Assembly (NCBI GenBank): GCA_043764015.1
Contig: JAYUKY010000066.1
Coordinates: 1 to 45,076 of the forward strand
Reading direction: 5' to 3'
DNA length: 45,076 nt
Origin: JANYGM01 sp043764015
GTDB taxonomy: Bacteria > Bacteroidota > Bacteroidia > Cytophagales > Thermonemataceae
Under the pieces are notes generated by a model, which saw only the letters and a program-made list of their open reading frames with translations, did no database searches and had not been told where the DNA came from. Position 1 is the stretch's first letter. Every line of letters begins with the position of its first letter. The translations under genes were made by a program, and so were the position numbers. Shown piece by piece: positions 24,168 to 33,700 of the stretch.

Positions 24168-25796
24168 ATGCCTAAAAACCTTGAAACCCTAGTAGAAAGT
24201 AGCCCTATGGAGGTTACCGTGTTTTTGTCTGGTGCAGAACTCAAACACCAAAACGAGCTAAAACTCACGGAAGGACAAAATATTTTCCGTTTTGTGCGTT
24301 TGCCTGCCTCTATCAACGCCAATAGTATCAGTTTTAATTTGGGAGAAGATGTCAAATTTATTTCTGTTTCTGGTGAAATAAATTACAACGAAAAGGAGGA
24401 AATTAGTCCAGAAAGGCAACTTTTGGAAGATTTAATGCGTGATTTTGAAGACGAAATCATACAAATCAATAACGAAATTGAAGCTTTGCAAAGTGAAAAA
24501 ATCTTGCTTAACAAAAATATAGACAGAATTGGAAGCAATAACGGTACAAATAGTGCATCAAATACTGTTTCTGTAGCTGATTTGCAGGCTTTTGCTACGC
24601 ATTACCGCAACCAAATCAGGGAAGTAAACGACAATATTGCTACGCAAAACAAAAAAATCAAAGAACAAAACAAGAAAATTGAAAATACACTCAAAAATGT
24701 AGAAAAACTACGTCAAAAAGATGCTATGCCAACTTTTGAAATACTTTTGATTGTTGATGCACAAGAAACAAAAAGCATTTTGACTAAGTGGAGCTACGTC
24801 ATCAATGATGCTGGTTGGTCTCCTGCCTATGATTTGAGAGGAAAAGGCATTGATAAACCCATTCATTTTACTTACAAAGGCAACGTTTATAATAATGCAG
24901 GAATTGATTGGAACAACATCAAACTCAAACTTTCTACGGCTGATATTACGCAAAATGCTACGCCACCTTACATCACGAGCTGGAAGATAAATTTTGAAGA
25001 AGCAGCACATTTTCAAAATAATATTTATCAACAACAACAAAACAGTAATACCAGAATGAGCAAAATGGCAGGCAGCTTTGTGGGTAATGTAAATGAAGAT
25101 ACAGCATCTCAAGACCATTTTATGGATGGGAATTTTTCTGATGTGGTTGTGTCTGAACTTAGTACAGAGTTTGAAATCAAGGAGTTATATAATATTCCTT
25201 CTAATAATATGGCGTATGCTGTTGAGATAAATGAGTACGAACTAAAAGCAGATTATAGCTATCTTTCTACGCCAAAAATGGATAAAGATGCGTTTTTGAT
25301 GGCTAAAATTTTGGGTTGGGAAAGCCTAAATTTGATTGAAGGAGAAGCAACTATCTATTATAATGACACTTATGTTGGCAAAACTTACATCAACTTGCGT
25401 AGAGCTGATGATTTGCTGGAAGTTTCTTTGGGAAGAGACAAAAAAGTCATTGTAAGTAGGGTCAAAAAGCAAGATTTTAGTAGCAAAAGTTTTCTTAGTA
25501 ATGCCATTACAGAAACTTTTATTTATGAATTGAGCGTAAGAAACACCAATACAATGCCTATTGAGCTAGAACTCAAAGACCAAGTACCTGTTTCTGGAAA
25601 TAGTGAGATTACGGTAGAGATTTTAGAAGTTTCTAGTGCCGCCATCAACAAAGAAAATGGCTTATTGTTTTGGAAAATGAATTTAAATGCAGGAGAAACC
25701 AGAACTTTTAAACTAAGTTATGCTATCAAATATCCCAAAAATAGGAAAGTAAGCATACAACGAGTGAAAATTCAGAAACAATACAGAAAAATGTAA
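24168..25796 (+). CDS. MuiA / DUF4139-family protein
   Basis: 542 aa. The N-terminal EVTVFLSGAELKHQNELKL....NIFRFVRLPASINANSISFNL is the DUF4140 domain. A coiled coil at about 85-180 (IIQINNEIEALQSEK; NKKIKEQNKKIENTLKN) is followed by the DUF4139 beta domain beginning LTKWSYVINDAGWSPAYDLR and including GWESLNLIEGEATIYYNDTYVGKTYIN. The family is named after the mucoidy inhibitor MuiA; molecular function is unknown. Most family members I know have a signal peptide, but none is visible here and no upstream start would add one, so this copy may be cytoplasmic. It converges on a GLPGLI gene with 17 bases between. Confidence 0.82.
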   Translation: MPKNLETLVESSPMEVTVFLSGAELKHQNELKLTEGQNIFRFVRLPASINANSISFNLGEDVKFISVSGEINYNEKEEISPERQLLEDLMRDFEDEIIQINNEIEALQSEKILLNKNIDRIGSNNGTNSASNTVSVADLQAFATHYRNQIREVNDNIATQNKKIKEQNKKIENTLKNVEKLRQKDAMPTFEILLIVDAQETKSILTKWSYVINDAGWSPAYDLRGKGIDKPIHFTYKGNVYNNAGIDWNNIKLKLSTADITQNATPPYITSWKINFEEAAHFQNNIYQQQQNSNTRMSKMAGSFVGNVNEDTASQDHFMDGNFSDVVVSELSTEFEIKELYNIPSNNMAYAVEINEYELKADYSYLSTPKMDKDAFLMAKILGWESLNLIEGEATIYYNDTYVGKTYINLRRADDLLEVSLGRDKKVIVSRVKKQDFSSKSFLSNAITETFIYELSVRNTNTMPIELELKDQVPVSGNSEITVEILEVSSAAINKENGLLFWKMNLNAGETRTFKLSYAIKYPKNRKVSIQRVKIQKQYRKM

Positions 25797-25813
25797 TTTT
25801 ATTGGTGGTGCGC

Positions 25814-26635
25814 CTATTTCTTTGGTATATCAGAAAGTTTTTGTTGAAAGCGTGGCACTGCCATAGCCTTCTCAAAATCAAAGATTTCTATACTACTTAT
25901 GTAATGAGACTTAGAAAAATCTTTATCTTCTTTGATAAGTTTTTTCATAGAGTCTTCTGCCATTTCTTTTATTTTCTTTGGAAAGTCTTTATTGTATGCT
26001 ACTTCCCTTTTAGTACCCAAAAGTTTTGGTTTGCTTATTTTTACATTATTAAGAGGAGTGATAACACTTTCACAGATGAATTGTACAGTTTTATGCAGGT
26101 CTTCTGCTTCCAAAATTATACCAGGCAAACCATAAAGCAACCACGGACCAGAAGAAACAGGAATACTAGGCGCATACCACGCAGTCCAAACACGTCCACG
26201 ATATTCTGCCTGTGCTGCAAAACATTCTATATTTTTGATTTTCTTAGATTTATTGAGTGTTTTCCAAGAGATTGGAAGCATTTTGTCTGCTATTGATAAT
26301 GTTATGTCAAGTGCGAAAATCTCGTTGAATAATATGGATTTAGTAGATAAATTTTGATAAGAATATGTTTCTGGTAAAATTTCTTCTGTAGAAGAAAAGG
26401 TAATCTTAAATCTTTCTTTTGTTTTTGGATTGATTGTTTCAGATTGGAAAATATCCACAAAATCAACTTCATTATCTTTATAAAAAAGATGAAACTTTGA
26501 AGCTACACCAAATGATAAAGTGTCTTTTGTATAAACTATTTGTTCATATTTGATTTGCCCAGTATTGCTTTGGGAGATACCATTTTTTGCAATAAAAGTC
26601 AGAAAGAAGGCTATTAATAATACGTTTTTAGTCAT
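25814..26635 (-). CDS. GLPGLI-family secreted protein, paralogue 1
   Basis: 273 aa. Signal peptide MTKNVLLIAFFLTFIAKNGISQ. After a divergent N-terminal half comes the family core: ISWKTLNKSKKIKNIECF, AEYRGRVWTAWYAPSIP, GPWLLYGLPGIILEAED (the GLPGLI motif) and FICESV. The C-terminus ends IEIFDFEKA...RFQQKLSDIPKK. The core and the last ten residues are almost the same as in the two other GLPGLI proteins of this window; the N-terminal 130 residues are not. It is the third gene of a minus-strand unit: Cys-rich small protein, GLPGLI 2, then this one, 28 bases after GLPGLI 2. Family function is unknown. Confidence 0.88.
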   Translation of the reverse strand: MTKNVLLIAFFLTFIAKNGISQSNTGQIKYEQIVYTKDTLSFGVASKFHLFYKDNEVDFVDIFQSETINPKTKERFKITFSSTEEILPETYSYQNLSTKSILFNEIFALDITLSIADKMLPISWKTLNKSKKIKNIECFAAQAEYRGRVWTAWYAPSIPVSSGPWLLYGLPGIILEAEDLHKTVQFICESVITPLNNVKISKPKLLGTKREVAYNKDFPKKIKEMAEDSMKKLIKEDKDFSKSHYISSIEIFDFEKAMAVPRFQQKLSDIPKK

Positions 26636-26663
26636 AGTCGTTATTTTGAGTTTGTTGTTCTAT

Positions 26664-27467
26664 TTACTTTTTTGGTATGTCAGACAGCTTTTGTTGCCTA
26701 CGTTTCATAAAGTATTTATTTGCTTCAAAATCAAAGATTTCTATATCTCTCACGGGATAATAATTTTGTCCTTCTGGAGTGTAGCTCATTTTTTCTGCAT
26801 TTTCAATATCTTTTCTTGTCAAATCACTAAATTCTTTCGTAGTGATTGGTTGCTCATTTGTTTTGGTATTCTTAGCTTTGGGTGTTTCTATTGCAATATC
26901 TGTTGGTGGAGGAACAGTAATAGCCACACACTCAAACTTTATTAGTTTTTTCAAATCTTCCGCTTCCAAAATCATACCAGGCAGTCCGTATAATTTCCAA
27001 GGACCAGACGAAATAGGAATACTAGGCGCATACCACGCAGTCCAAACACGCCCACGGTATTCCGCTATGGCAGAAAAGCATTCTATATTTTGGATTTTCT
27101 TAGATTTATTGAGTATTTTCCAAGGAATCAAAGCCATAGCATCTTTGACTAAATAACTTGTACCAATACTTGCATTAGTAGCCGTTACTGTTTTGTTGTT
27201 AAAATTTTGATAAACTTGTACCATTTTGTTTTTATTTCCAGTAAGTGGGACTACACTACCATCTATATTGATTTTCCTTGTTGCATCAGTATAAAAAAAC
27301 GTTGATTCAACATCATTAAATAACAATAAATAATCCATTACAAGACTAGCGTTTATGGTATCAATCATATTTATTGTACCTTCGTATTTGATTAACCCTA
27401 CGTTTTTGGTTTGTGCTGATACATATCCTCCAAAGCTTATGCAGACTAGTAATAATAGTATTTTCAT
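26664..27467 (-). CDS. GLPGLI-family secreted protein, paralogue 2
   Basis: 267 aa with signal peptide MKILLLLVCISFGGYVSAQ. The core IPWKILNKSKKIQNIECF, AEYRGRVWTAWYAPSIP, GPWKLYGLPGMILEAED and FECVAI is followed by a Pro/Lys/Thr-rich variable stretch and the conserved tail RRQQKLSDIPKK. The two core cysteines (ECF and FEC) are conserved in all three paralogues and may form a disulfide. It follows the Cys-rich small-protein gene, with an intercistronic hairpin between, the same order as at 43.7-44.9 kb. Confidence 0.88.
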   Translation of the reverse strand: MKILLLLVCISFGGYVSAQTKNVGLIKYEGTINMIDTINASLVMDYLLLFNDVESTFFYTDATRKINIDGSVVPLTGNKNKMVQVYQNFNNKTVTATNASIGTSYLVKDAMALIPWKILNKSKKIQNIECFSAIAEYRGRVWTAWYAPSIPISSGPWKLYGLPGMILEAEDLKKLIKFECVAITVPPPTDIAIETPKAKNTKTNEQPITTKEFSDLTRKDIENAEKMSYTPEGQNYYPVRDIEIFDFEANKYFMKRRQQKLSDIPKK

Positions 27468-27501
27468 TTTTTTTATATTTCAAAGTATTTAATTTGCTAT
27501 T

Positions 27502-27550
27502 TTTGGTTGTTGACACCAAGAGAGGAATATTCCTGATATCAACAACCAAA
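27502..27550 (-). terminator. Intercistronic hairpin between Cys-rich small protein and GLPGLI gene
   Basis: TTTGGTTGTTGA (27502-27513) and TCAACAACCAAA (27539-27550) form a perfect 12-bp stem. The loop contains its own palindrome AGGAATATTCCT (27523-27534). It lacks a clear T-tract, so it may act as an RNA processing or stability element or a partial terminator. It occupies the same position as the strong terminator at 43992-44029. Confidence 0.6.
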
Positions 27551-27560
27551 GGTAGGCGTT

Positions 27561-27845
27561 CTAGTTACAATCCGCAGCATTTAGTGCTGCATCTAACAAT
27601 TTTTTTGCTTCTGCGCAAGTAGAGGCTGTTCTACAACCACCTATAGAAGTGGCAACACCATTACATATCCAACCAGATACGTATCCACAAGAGGTACAAG
27701 CTTTGGTTGGCTCTACTTTTATTTCTGCTTTTTTTACTACTTTGGCTTTATTTTTTGGATTTTTGTCATCATTACTGATGTTGTCGTTTGCTTGTGCTGC
27801 AAAGCACGCAAGTGCAAAAGTTGCACTCAAAATTAATTTTTTCAC
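27561..27845 (-). CDS. Secreted Cys-rich small protein, member 1
   Basis: 94 aa from a GTG at 27845. The signal peptide MKKLILSATFALACFAAQA (cleavage after AQA) is followed by a charged linker (NDNISNDDKNPKNKAKVVKKAE). The C-terminal core has six cysteines: ACTSCG, WIC, GGC, TASTC and a final ADCN. It shares signal peptide, linker pattern DDKNPK.K.KVVK and the C-terminal G..TASTC..A....A....C layout with the 91-aa protein at 43704. An even cysteine number suggests disulfides in the periplasm or outside. No maturation enzyme is encoded nearby. A bacteriocin-like, inhibitor or signalling role is possible but unproven. Confidence 0.8.
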   Translation of the reverse strand: MKKLILSATFALACFAAQANDNISNDDKNPKNKAKVVKKAEIKVEPTKACTSCGYVSGWICNGVATSIGGCRTASTCAEAKKLLDAALNAADCN

Positions 27846-27884
27846 TGCGTTGAGGGTTTAAAGATTGACACTTATTTTACCCCA

Positions 27885-27920
27885 CAAAATAGCAAAATAG
27901 CAAAATAGCAAAATAGCAAA
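27885..27920 (-). repeat. Octamer tandem repeat upstream of Cys-rich small protein gene
   Basis: Four exact copies of CAAAATAG (27885-27916) plus a partial CAAA; read in the gene's direction this is (CTATTTTG)4. It ends 40 bases before the GTG start and so falls in the promoter region. The last TATTTTG is close to the TAnnTTTG -7 element. Copy number may vary by slippage. Confidence 0.75.
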
Positions 27921-28068
27921 CAAACTTTTGAGCATTTATTTTTCAGAAATAAGCTAATTTATAATTATTCTAAATAAAATAGTTTGTCCTAATATAAAAA
28001 AATGTCAGCGTATCAAAAAAAATACTACATTGTATCAGAAATAATACCAAAAAATCATTTCAAATTTT

Positions 28069-28647
28069 ATGATATATACAGAAGTTGATTCTTCAATGAT
28101 AGACCTTGTCGGCTATGATGCTGATAGTGAAATGCTAGAAGTGCGTTTTGTGAATAGTGGGCATACTTACGGGTATGAAGACATACCAAAAGGTATTTAC
28201 AAAAATCTAATGAACTCCTCTTCCAAAGGCAGTTATATGCGTGAGATTATAGATATGTTTGATGGTTTCAAAATTAAGGGAAAAAGCAGAACGCCACGCC
28301 CAAAAAAAGACCCATTTGATAAATATATTGGTGATTATATCATTACAAGTGTTTTTGACTTTGATTTAGGTGATGACGACTGGCTAAGTATTGAAGCTGG
28401 TGGCGTAGGAAAATTCTGTTTTGCAGGCATTGAGGGCATTTTTTCTGGCGTTATTGGGGAAGATGATGGAGAAGATAAAGATGAAATGCTTGTTATCAAA
28501 TGGCAAGGTAGTAAAAGTAATAAAGATGCCACGGAAGGCACAGGACTTTTTATTTTAGATGATTACAGGACGAATATAGAGGGCAGAATAGCATTTAAAG
28601 ACGGAAAAGACCATTATCTTTGCGCAGAAAAAGAAGAAAATTACTAA
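28069..28647 (+). CDS. KTSC-domain protein with acidic C-terminal domain
   Basis: 192 aa, cytoplasmic. Residues 4-65 match the KTSC domain: VDSSMIDLVGYDADSEMLEVRFVNSGHTYGYEDIPKGIYKNLMNSSSKGSYM. This domain is often found next to or fused to lysyl-tRNA synthetase-like or prophage proteins, with unknown function. The remainder (about 85-192) is rich in Asp/Glu and Gly (DLGDDDWLSIEAGG; GEDDGEDKDEM) and I do not recognise it. The gene is divergent from the Cys-rich small protein gene. Confidence 0.75.
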   Translation: MIYTEVDSSMIDLVGYDADSEMLEVRFVNSGHTYGYEDIPKGIYKNLMNSSSKGSYMREIIDMFDGFKIKGKSRTPRPKKDPFDKYIGDYIITSVFDFDLGDDDWLSIEAGGVGKFCFAGIEGIFSGVIGEDDGEDKDEMLVIKWQGSKSNKDATEGTGLFILDDYRTNIEGRIAFKDGKDHYLCAEKEENY

Positions 28648-28686
28648 TTGTGAATTTTAAATTGTGAATTGTGAATGAATACAAAA
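28646..28686. repeat. Heptamer-type repeat copy with GAATGAATACAAA module
   Basis: AATTGTGAATTTTAAATTGTG followed by AATTGTGAATGAATACAAA, directly after the KTSC gene stop and before the lipoprotein gene. It is the best-preserved short version of the dispersed family. Confidence 0.6.
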
Positions 28687-28712
28687 GTTCAATAGTTAAA
28701 CAACCAAAATAT

Positions 28713-29141
28713 ATGAAAAACTTGCTTTATTTTTTCCTTTTAATAGGATTTACTTCTTGTAATACGCCTTCTGATTACAATGATAAGGTTTATTTGCAAC
28801 AAGAACGCCTGACAAATGCCCTAAAAAAATTTTTAGAAGCAGACCAAACAAGTGCAGAAAAGGCTTACAAAGACCTAGAAGAGCAAGCAAAAAAATCTAA
28901 CGAGAAAATCCAAAATTTGGAGCTTTTCAAAGATGATGTAACGTATTTGAGTACCTCAAAAGGGCTGTTCATGTATGCTATGCAAGCTCTTACAGATGAA
29001 TGGTTGCCTATAAAAGAAGCTAAAATAAAAGGAGAAGATGACAAAATACTTAAAGAAACAACACTTAAAAATTTCAATAGAGCGGTTATTATTTTGGAAA
29101 AGGAAAGAATGATTTTTGCTAAGAAATATGGACTATTATAA
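28713..29141 (+). CDS. Small lipoprotein
   Basis: 142 aa from the ATG at 28713; the upstream in-frame start at 28671 lies in the repeat and would spoil the signal peptide. MKNLLYFFLLIGFTSC carries a lipobox, so it is a predicted lipoprotein (Cys16). The mature part CNTPSDYNDKVYLQQERLTNALKKFLEAD is helical and charged, resembling small Bacteroidota/Leptospira surface lipoproteins (the LIC11966 type), but this is a weak recollection. No enzymatic motif. It converges with batD. Confidence 0.65.
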   Translation: MKNLLYFFLLIGFTSCNTPSDYNDKVYLQQERLTNALKKFLEADQTSAEKAYKDLEEQAKKSNEKIQNLELFKDDVTYLSTSKGLFMYAMQALTDEWLPIKEAKIKGEDDKILKETTLKNFNRAVIILEKERMIFAKKYGLL

Positions 29142-29149
29142 GGTACGAA

Positions 29150-29191
29150 GTTTGAAGTACGAGGTACGAAAATACACCTCGTACTTCAAAC
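29150..29191. terminator. Hairpin between convergent lipoprotein gene and batD
   Basis: GTTTGAAGTACGAGGT (29150-29165) and its exact reverse complement (29176-29191) surround a 10-base loop, filling the whole spacer between the gene ends at 29141 and 29193. There is no T-tract. The GTACGA units resemble those at 134-150, so it may be a repeat that doubles as terminator. Confidence 0.6.
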
Positions 29192-29192
29192 C

Positions 29193-30617
29193 TCACTTCT
29201 TTCTGTTTTGGATAATCCAAAAGAACAAAGTAGCCACTGCAAGCACGCCCAAAAGGATATTAACTACTCTTACGAGCCAATTATTTTCCTTTTGGTCGTA
29301 TAAATTTGTGTCTTCATTGAGTATTTTCCTATAAAACTCACCATAAGTAGCTGCTCCAGCCACAACATTAGCGTTAATAGCGACTCCTTCTACCTTAAAA
29401 ACCGCTTTTGGACGCAACGTATCATACTTTTTTTTGTTAAGATTAAAAGTAATGTAGCTAAAATAGGGCGCAAAACTGAAATTTCCTGCATTTTTAGGGA
29501 TTATTTGATAATTAAACACCTTTGTACCAAAAATTTTGTCCCCAACTCTGCGCACAGATTGCACAATAGCAGGTGGATAAAACTCAAAAAGTGCATTTTC
29601 AATGAGTGTAGGGGCTTGTACGCCTACTACATTGCCCTCACCAGTGATGGCAAGACTATATGTAAAACTCTCACCTGTCCTAATCACCTTAGAAGATACT
29701 GCTTCATCTAAATAAAAATTCCCAACTAAACTGCCTTGTGGTTGCATATCAAGTTGATTTTTAGGTAATTTACGTACTTTTATTTTCGTGGCTTGCGTTT
29801 CAAAGGTATTCTCTTTTGCAGTTTCTTTGTTAAGGGTATTGATGCTTACAGAAGGAAAAAAAATAGTGCCTTCATTGAGCGGAAAGTAAGATGCTTGATG
29901 AATTTTGTACTGATTATAGGCTTTTCCATTGATTTTTATAAGATTAGGAGTGATTTGAATGATATTAAAATCCTCTTCCCAACAATTTGTAGGCTTTATT
30001 TCTTTCAAAATAGTGGCAAGTTCCTTCCCTAAATCCTTAAAATTAAGCAAAAAGCTACTTTTTTCAGCAATATAAATGGCTAAAATAACATTAAACCCTT
30101 CACCTACAAATATATCATTTTTATCAAGCGAAAGCCCAAAAAAAACCTCCTCTTTAATATTTTTAAAAGATATTTCTTCTTGTAAACCTTCTTTTTCATA
30201 ATCTTCTGGCAAACCTTCTGATTTACCATTAGCAACATCAACAATAATATTAAGCGCATCAAAATTAAAATTTTGTTCGTTTATACGCATTATAAAGGGT
30301 TTTATGGGATATTTTCCAATTTTTTTGGCATAATAATTCTGAATAATTTTGAAAACAAGCACACGTCTGCCTGCTACTTCTTTTGTGGTAGTTTCATTGA
30401 TAGTGCCATATTTGACAAGTCCTGCAAGTTCAGGAAAGATATTGACTTCTTCCAACGGCTTGTCCTCCACAGAAATAATAATGCTAAAAGGTTCATTTAA
30501 AGCTATCTCTTGGCTACTAATTTCAATATTGATATTGCTTTGAGCGTGGATTTTGGAAGAAAAAATGAAGAGTACAGAAATATAAATAAGAAATAGAAAC
30601 TGTTTTTTGAGGAGCAT
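29193..30617 (-). CDS. batD: BatD-family protein
   Basis: 474 aa: signal peptide ending SSKIHAQ, then beta-sandwich repeats (INIEISSQEIALNEPFSIIISVED; GRRVLVFKIIQNYYAKKIGKYPIKPF; SKVIRTGESFTYSLAITGEGNV; VFNYQIIPKNAGNFSFAPYFSYI). One C-terminal membrane helix (WLVRVVNILLGVLAVATLFFWII) is followed by a basic tail. This is the BatD layout: a periplasmic domain anchored at the C-terminus. Bat proteins were named for aerotolerance in Bacteroides. The usual neighbours batA, batB, batC and the moxR ATPase are absent, so this is an orphan copy. Confidence 0.85.
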   Translation of the reverse strand: MLLKKQFLFLIYISVLFIFSSKIHAQSNINIEISSQEIALNEPFSIIISVEDKPLEEVNIFPELAGLVKYGTINETTTKEVAGRRVLVFKIIQNYYAKKIGKYPIKPFIMRINEQNFNFDALNIIVDVANGKSEGLPEDYEKEGLQEEISFKNIKEEVFFGLSLDKNDIFVGEGFNVILAIYIAEKSSFLLNFKDLGKELATILKEIKPTNCWEEDFNIIQITPNLIKINGKAYNQYKIHQASYFPLNEGTIFFPSVSINTLNKETAKENTFETQATKIKVRKLPKNQLDMQPQGSLVGNFYLDEAVSSKVIRTGESFTYSLAITGEGNVVGVQAPTLIENALFEFYPPAIVQSVRRVGDKIFGTKVFNYQIIPKNAGNFSFAPYFSYITFNLNKKKYDTLRPKAVFKVEGVAINANVVAGAATYGEFYRKILNEDTNLYDQKENNWLVRVVNILLGVLAVATLFFWIIQNRKK

Positions 30618-30766
30618 TTTAGGAATAAATTTATAATAAAATTATAATGTGGTTAATATTTCTTTCAAATATAAAAGATATTTTTAGAAAAATTTAAGAA
30701 AAAGTTGCCTTTTTGAGAAAAAAAAACTAATTTTAGTCCAAATTCAAAATTCACAACTATTTAGTT

Positions 30767-33700
30767 ATGCAAAAGATATTAGATTTCTTCCTAAAACTGC
30801 GAATATCAACCAAAATCACAATGATAGTGCTTTTGGTGGTGTTTGTGTCCGTTACTGTCGTGAGTATGATAGCGTTTTTGCTTATTCGTACTTCCATTAA
30901 AGACCGTTATCTTGACCAAATCCAAGTAATTGCTGACCAAAAGTCACAAAAAATCCAAACCTCTCTTTCTGAAATAGAATCAGCTATTTTGGTAGGGCAA
31001 CGCCTCAACGCAGTACGTGAGCAACTAGATACACCTGTTGAACGCATCAATGCAGGACAGAAAACGCAAAAAGATACAACTGTAAAAGAAATTATTGATA
31101 CAAATGAGGTAATTGACCCAGATAATTTATTTCCACCTGAAGGAACAGAATTAACAGAAGCAAGAAAAAAAGAAATAGCGGATTCTATCAAACAACAAAA
31201 ACAGCAACAAGAATTATTTGGACCTGATTTGGATAATGCTTTTTCTGCAATCAATACCATTTATAAACTTAATAACATTTATTTGACTGATAAAGATGGT
31301 TATATAGCTTATATTAGTGATGCTACTAAGACAACACAACAAAAAGGAACACTTTTCAAAGAGCCAAATACAGAAGGTAATATGCTTCCAGAAATAAGAA
31401 AAGAACTGGGAGATAGTATAAAAGTAAGTTATAGTAAGGTTTTTTTGCAAAATGGTACTTATCTTTTGCTTGCAGCAGTGCCTATCAAAGCAACAGATGA
31501 GAAAAGTGTCATTGGTGTACTGGTTTATGAGATAAATATTGCTAAAATTGATAGACTTGCATCAGATAAAACAGGTTTGGGTGTAACTGGTGAGGTTATT
31601 TTAGCGCAAATCCAAGACGAAAATAAAATAAAATATCTCAATACAGGACGTAATAAACGCAAAGATGGTTCTAAAATACTGCCTTTGCAGGAAGCCGGGC
31701 TTGTTACTGACAAAAAAGTAATGTATCCGCTTGCACAAGCCATCAAAAAAGCCAAAGGAACAAGTGAAAACGAAGATTATAGAGGTGAAAACACCCTTGC
31801 AGCTTACACATTTATTCCAGGTGTAGATTGGGCTATTGTCGTAAAAATTGATACTGAAGAAATTTATCAGCCAACTGCCGTTTTATTGCGCCAATTTGTA
31901 ATAACTGGTATTATTACTTTTCTTGCAACATTTATTATTGGACTTATTTTCTCTCAATTTCTTATCAGACCGTTGGGCGTTTTGCGCAAAACTGTGAGTT
32001 CTTTGGGGCGTGGTGAGCTTCCTTCACGTATTGAAAGTGCCTCTGGTGATGAAATAGGCGAGATGACAGAGCAAATCAACGGACTTGTAGAAAACTTGCG
32101 TAATACCTCTGATTTTGCCAAACGTATTGGTAATAAGGACTTTGCAACAGACTTTAAGCCTGCAAGTGATAGTGATGTATTGGGTAGTTCGCTGCTTTCT
32201 ATGAGAGATAGTATTATGAATTCGTCTAAAAAAGATGATGCAGATAGCTGGATTGTGAAAGGTGTGGCAGAAGTAGGTGATATTTTGCGTGAGTCTAATG
32301 ATTTGAAACACTTAGCTGATGCCATTTTAGCCTATGTTGTACCGCTTACTGGTGCTATTCAAGGAGCTTTTTATGTAGCTGATAAAGATGCACAAACTTT
32401 AGAAATGATTGCTAGTTATGCTTATAACAAGAAAAAATACCTTAATGCTAAATTTAAGTTTGCGGAAGGACTTGTAGGGCAAGCCGCTATGGAAAAAGAT
32501 TTGATTATTCGTACAGAAATACCTGATACTTATATGACACTCACTTCTGGGCTTCTGGGCGACAAAAAACCTAAGAGTTTACTCATAACACCACTTATTA
32601 CTAATGATACTGAAGTTTATGGCGTTTTAGAAATTGCTGGTTTTGAGGAATTTGGAGAAAGAGAAAAGGATTTTGTGGTACGTATTAGTGACATCATTGC
32701 TCGTACTGTATTTAACATCAAAGTAACAGAAAATACAGAAAAACTGCTGAAAGAATCTGAACTTTTGAACACCAACTTGAAAGCGCAAGAAACTGTTCTT
32801 AACCTCAATGCCAAAGAAATGGCACGCACACAAGACCAACTAAAAAAATCAAATGCTGAACTTGAAGTGCAGTTCCAAGAGGTAGAAAACGAACAAAGAA
32901 GAACACAGGCGTTGCTAGAAAATGCATCTGAAGTAATTACTATCTATGAAGCTGACGAAACTATCCGCTATATTTCGCCATCTGTGGAGAAAATCTTAGG
33001 TTACACACAAGAGGAAATGATTGGTATTAAAGATGAAGAATATGTAGTTTCAGGCAAGAAAGGTTTTAGGAAAATGTTTGAAGACCTTGTGAAATATCCT
33101 GACGAGAAAATTACTATTGAATTTTCTTATAGAAAAAAATCTGGAGAAAGTATTTTCTTGGAAGCATCAGGACGTAATTTGCTTTCAGACCCTATTATTG
33201 GTGGTTTGGTCGTCAATTCTCGTGATATTACGGAGAAAAAAGTAGCAGAAAGAGAACAAAAAGAACGTGCCAAAATGCAAGCACTTTCTGAAAACTCTCT
33301 AGACCTTATCACACGCTTAGACAAGGAAGGTAAAGTGCTTTATATGAACCCTGTTATTGAAAATTATACAGGAAAGAACAAAGAACTTTACATACAGCAA
33401 CAACTTACTAATGAGCTTATTTCTCCACAAGTTATTACTTCGTGGATGTCGCTTATTAATTCTACCATTGCTAGGGGAGTGAAAGCAAAATCAGAAGTTA
33501 TGTTTCCTTCTATGACTGATGGGCTTATACTCACAGCAGAACAACGAGAGAAGAGTAACTTTGTGGTAGGTGATAGGATTATGCAGGTAAATGCTATACC
33601 AGAACCAGGGGAAGATGGTAGTGTAGATTCATTCTTGGTAGTTTCTCACGACATTACAGATATGAGAAAAGCATCAGACGAACTAGAAGCATCTAAGAAA

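Noticed and set aside
22148..25796. Larger defence island around the restriction-modification pair
   Set aside because: Flanking genes (mutS2, MuiA-like) are not defence genes, and no further toxin, nuclease or integrase gene adjoins.
25802..26296. 164-codon plus-strand frame opposite GLPGLI paralogue 1
   Set aside because: It is a Phe/Tyr/Arg-rich antisense shadow of a well-supported family gene.
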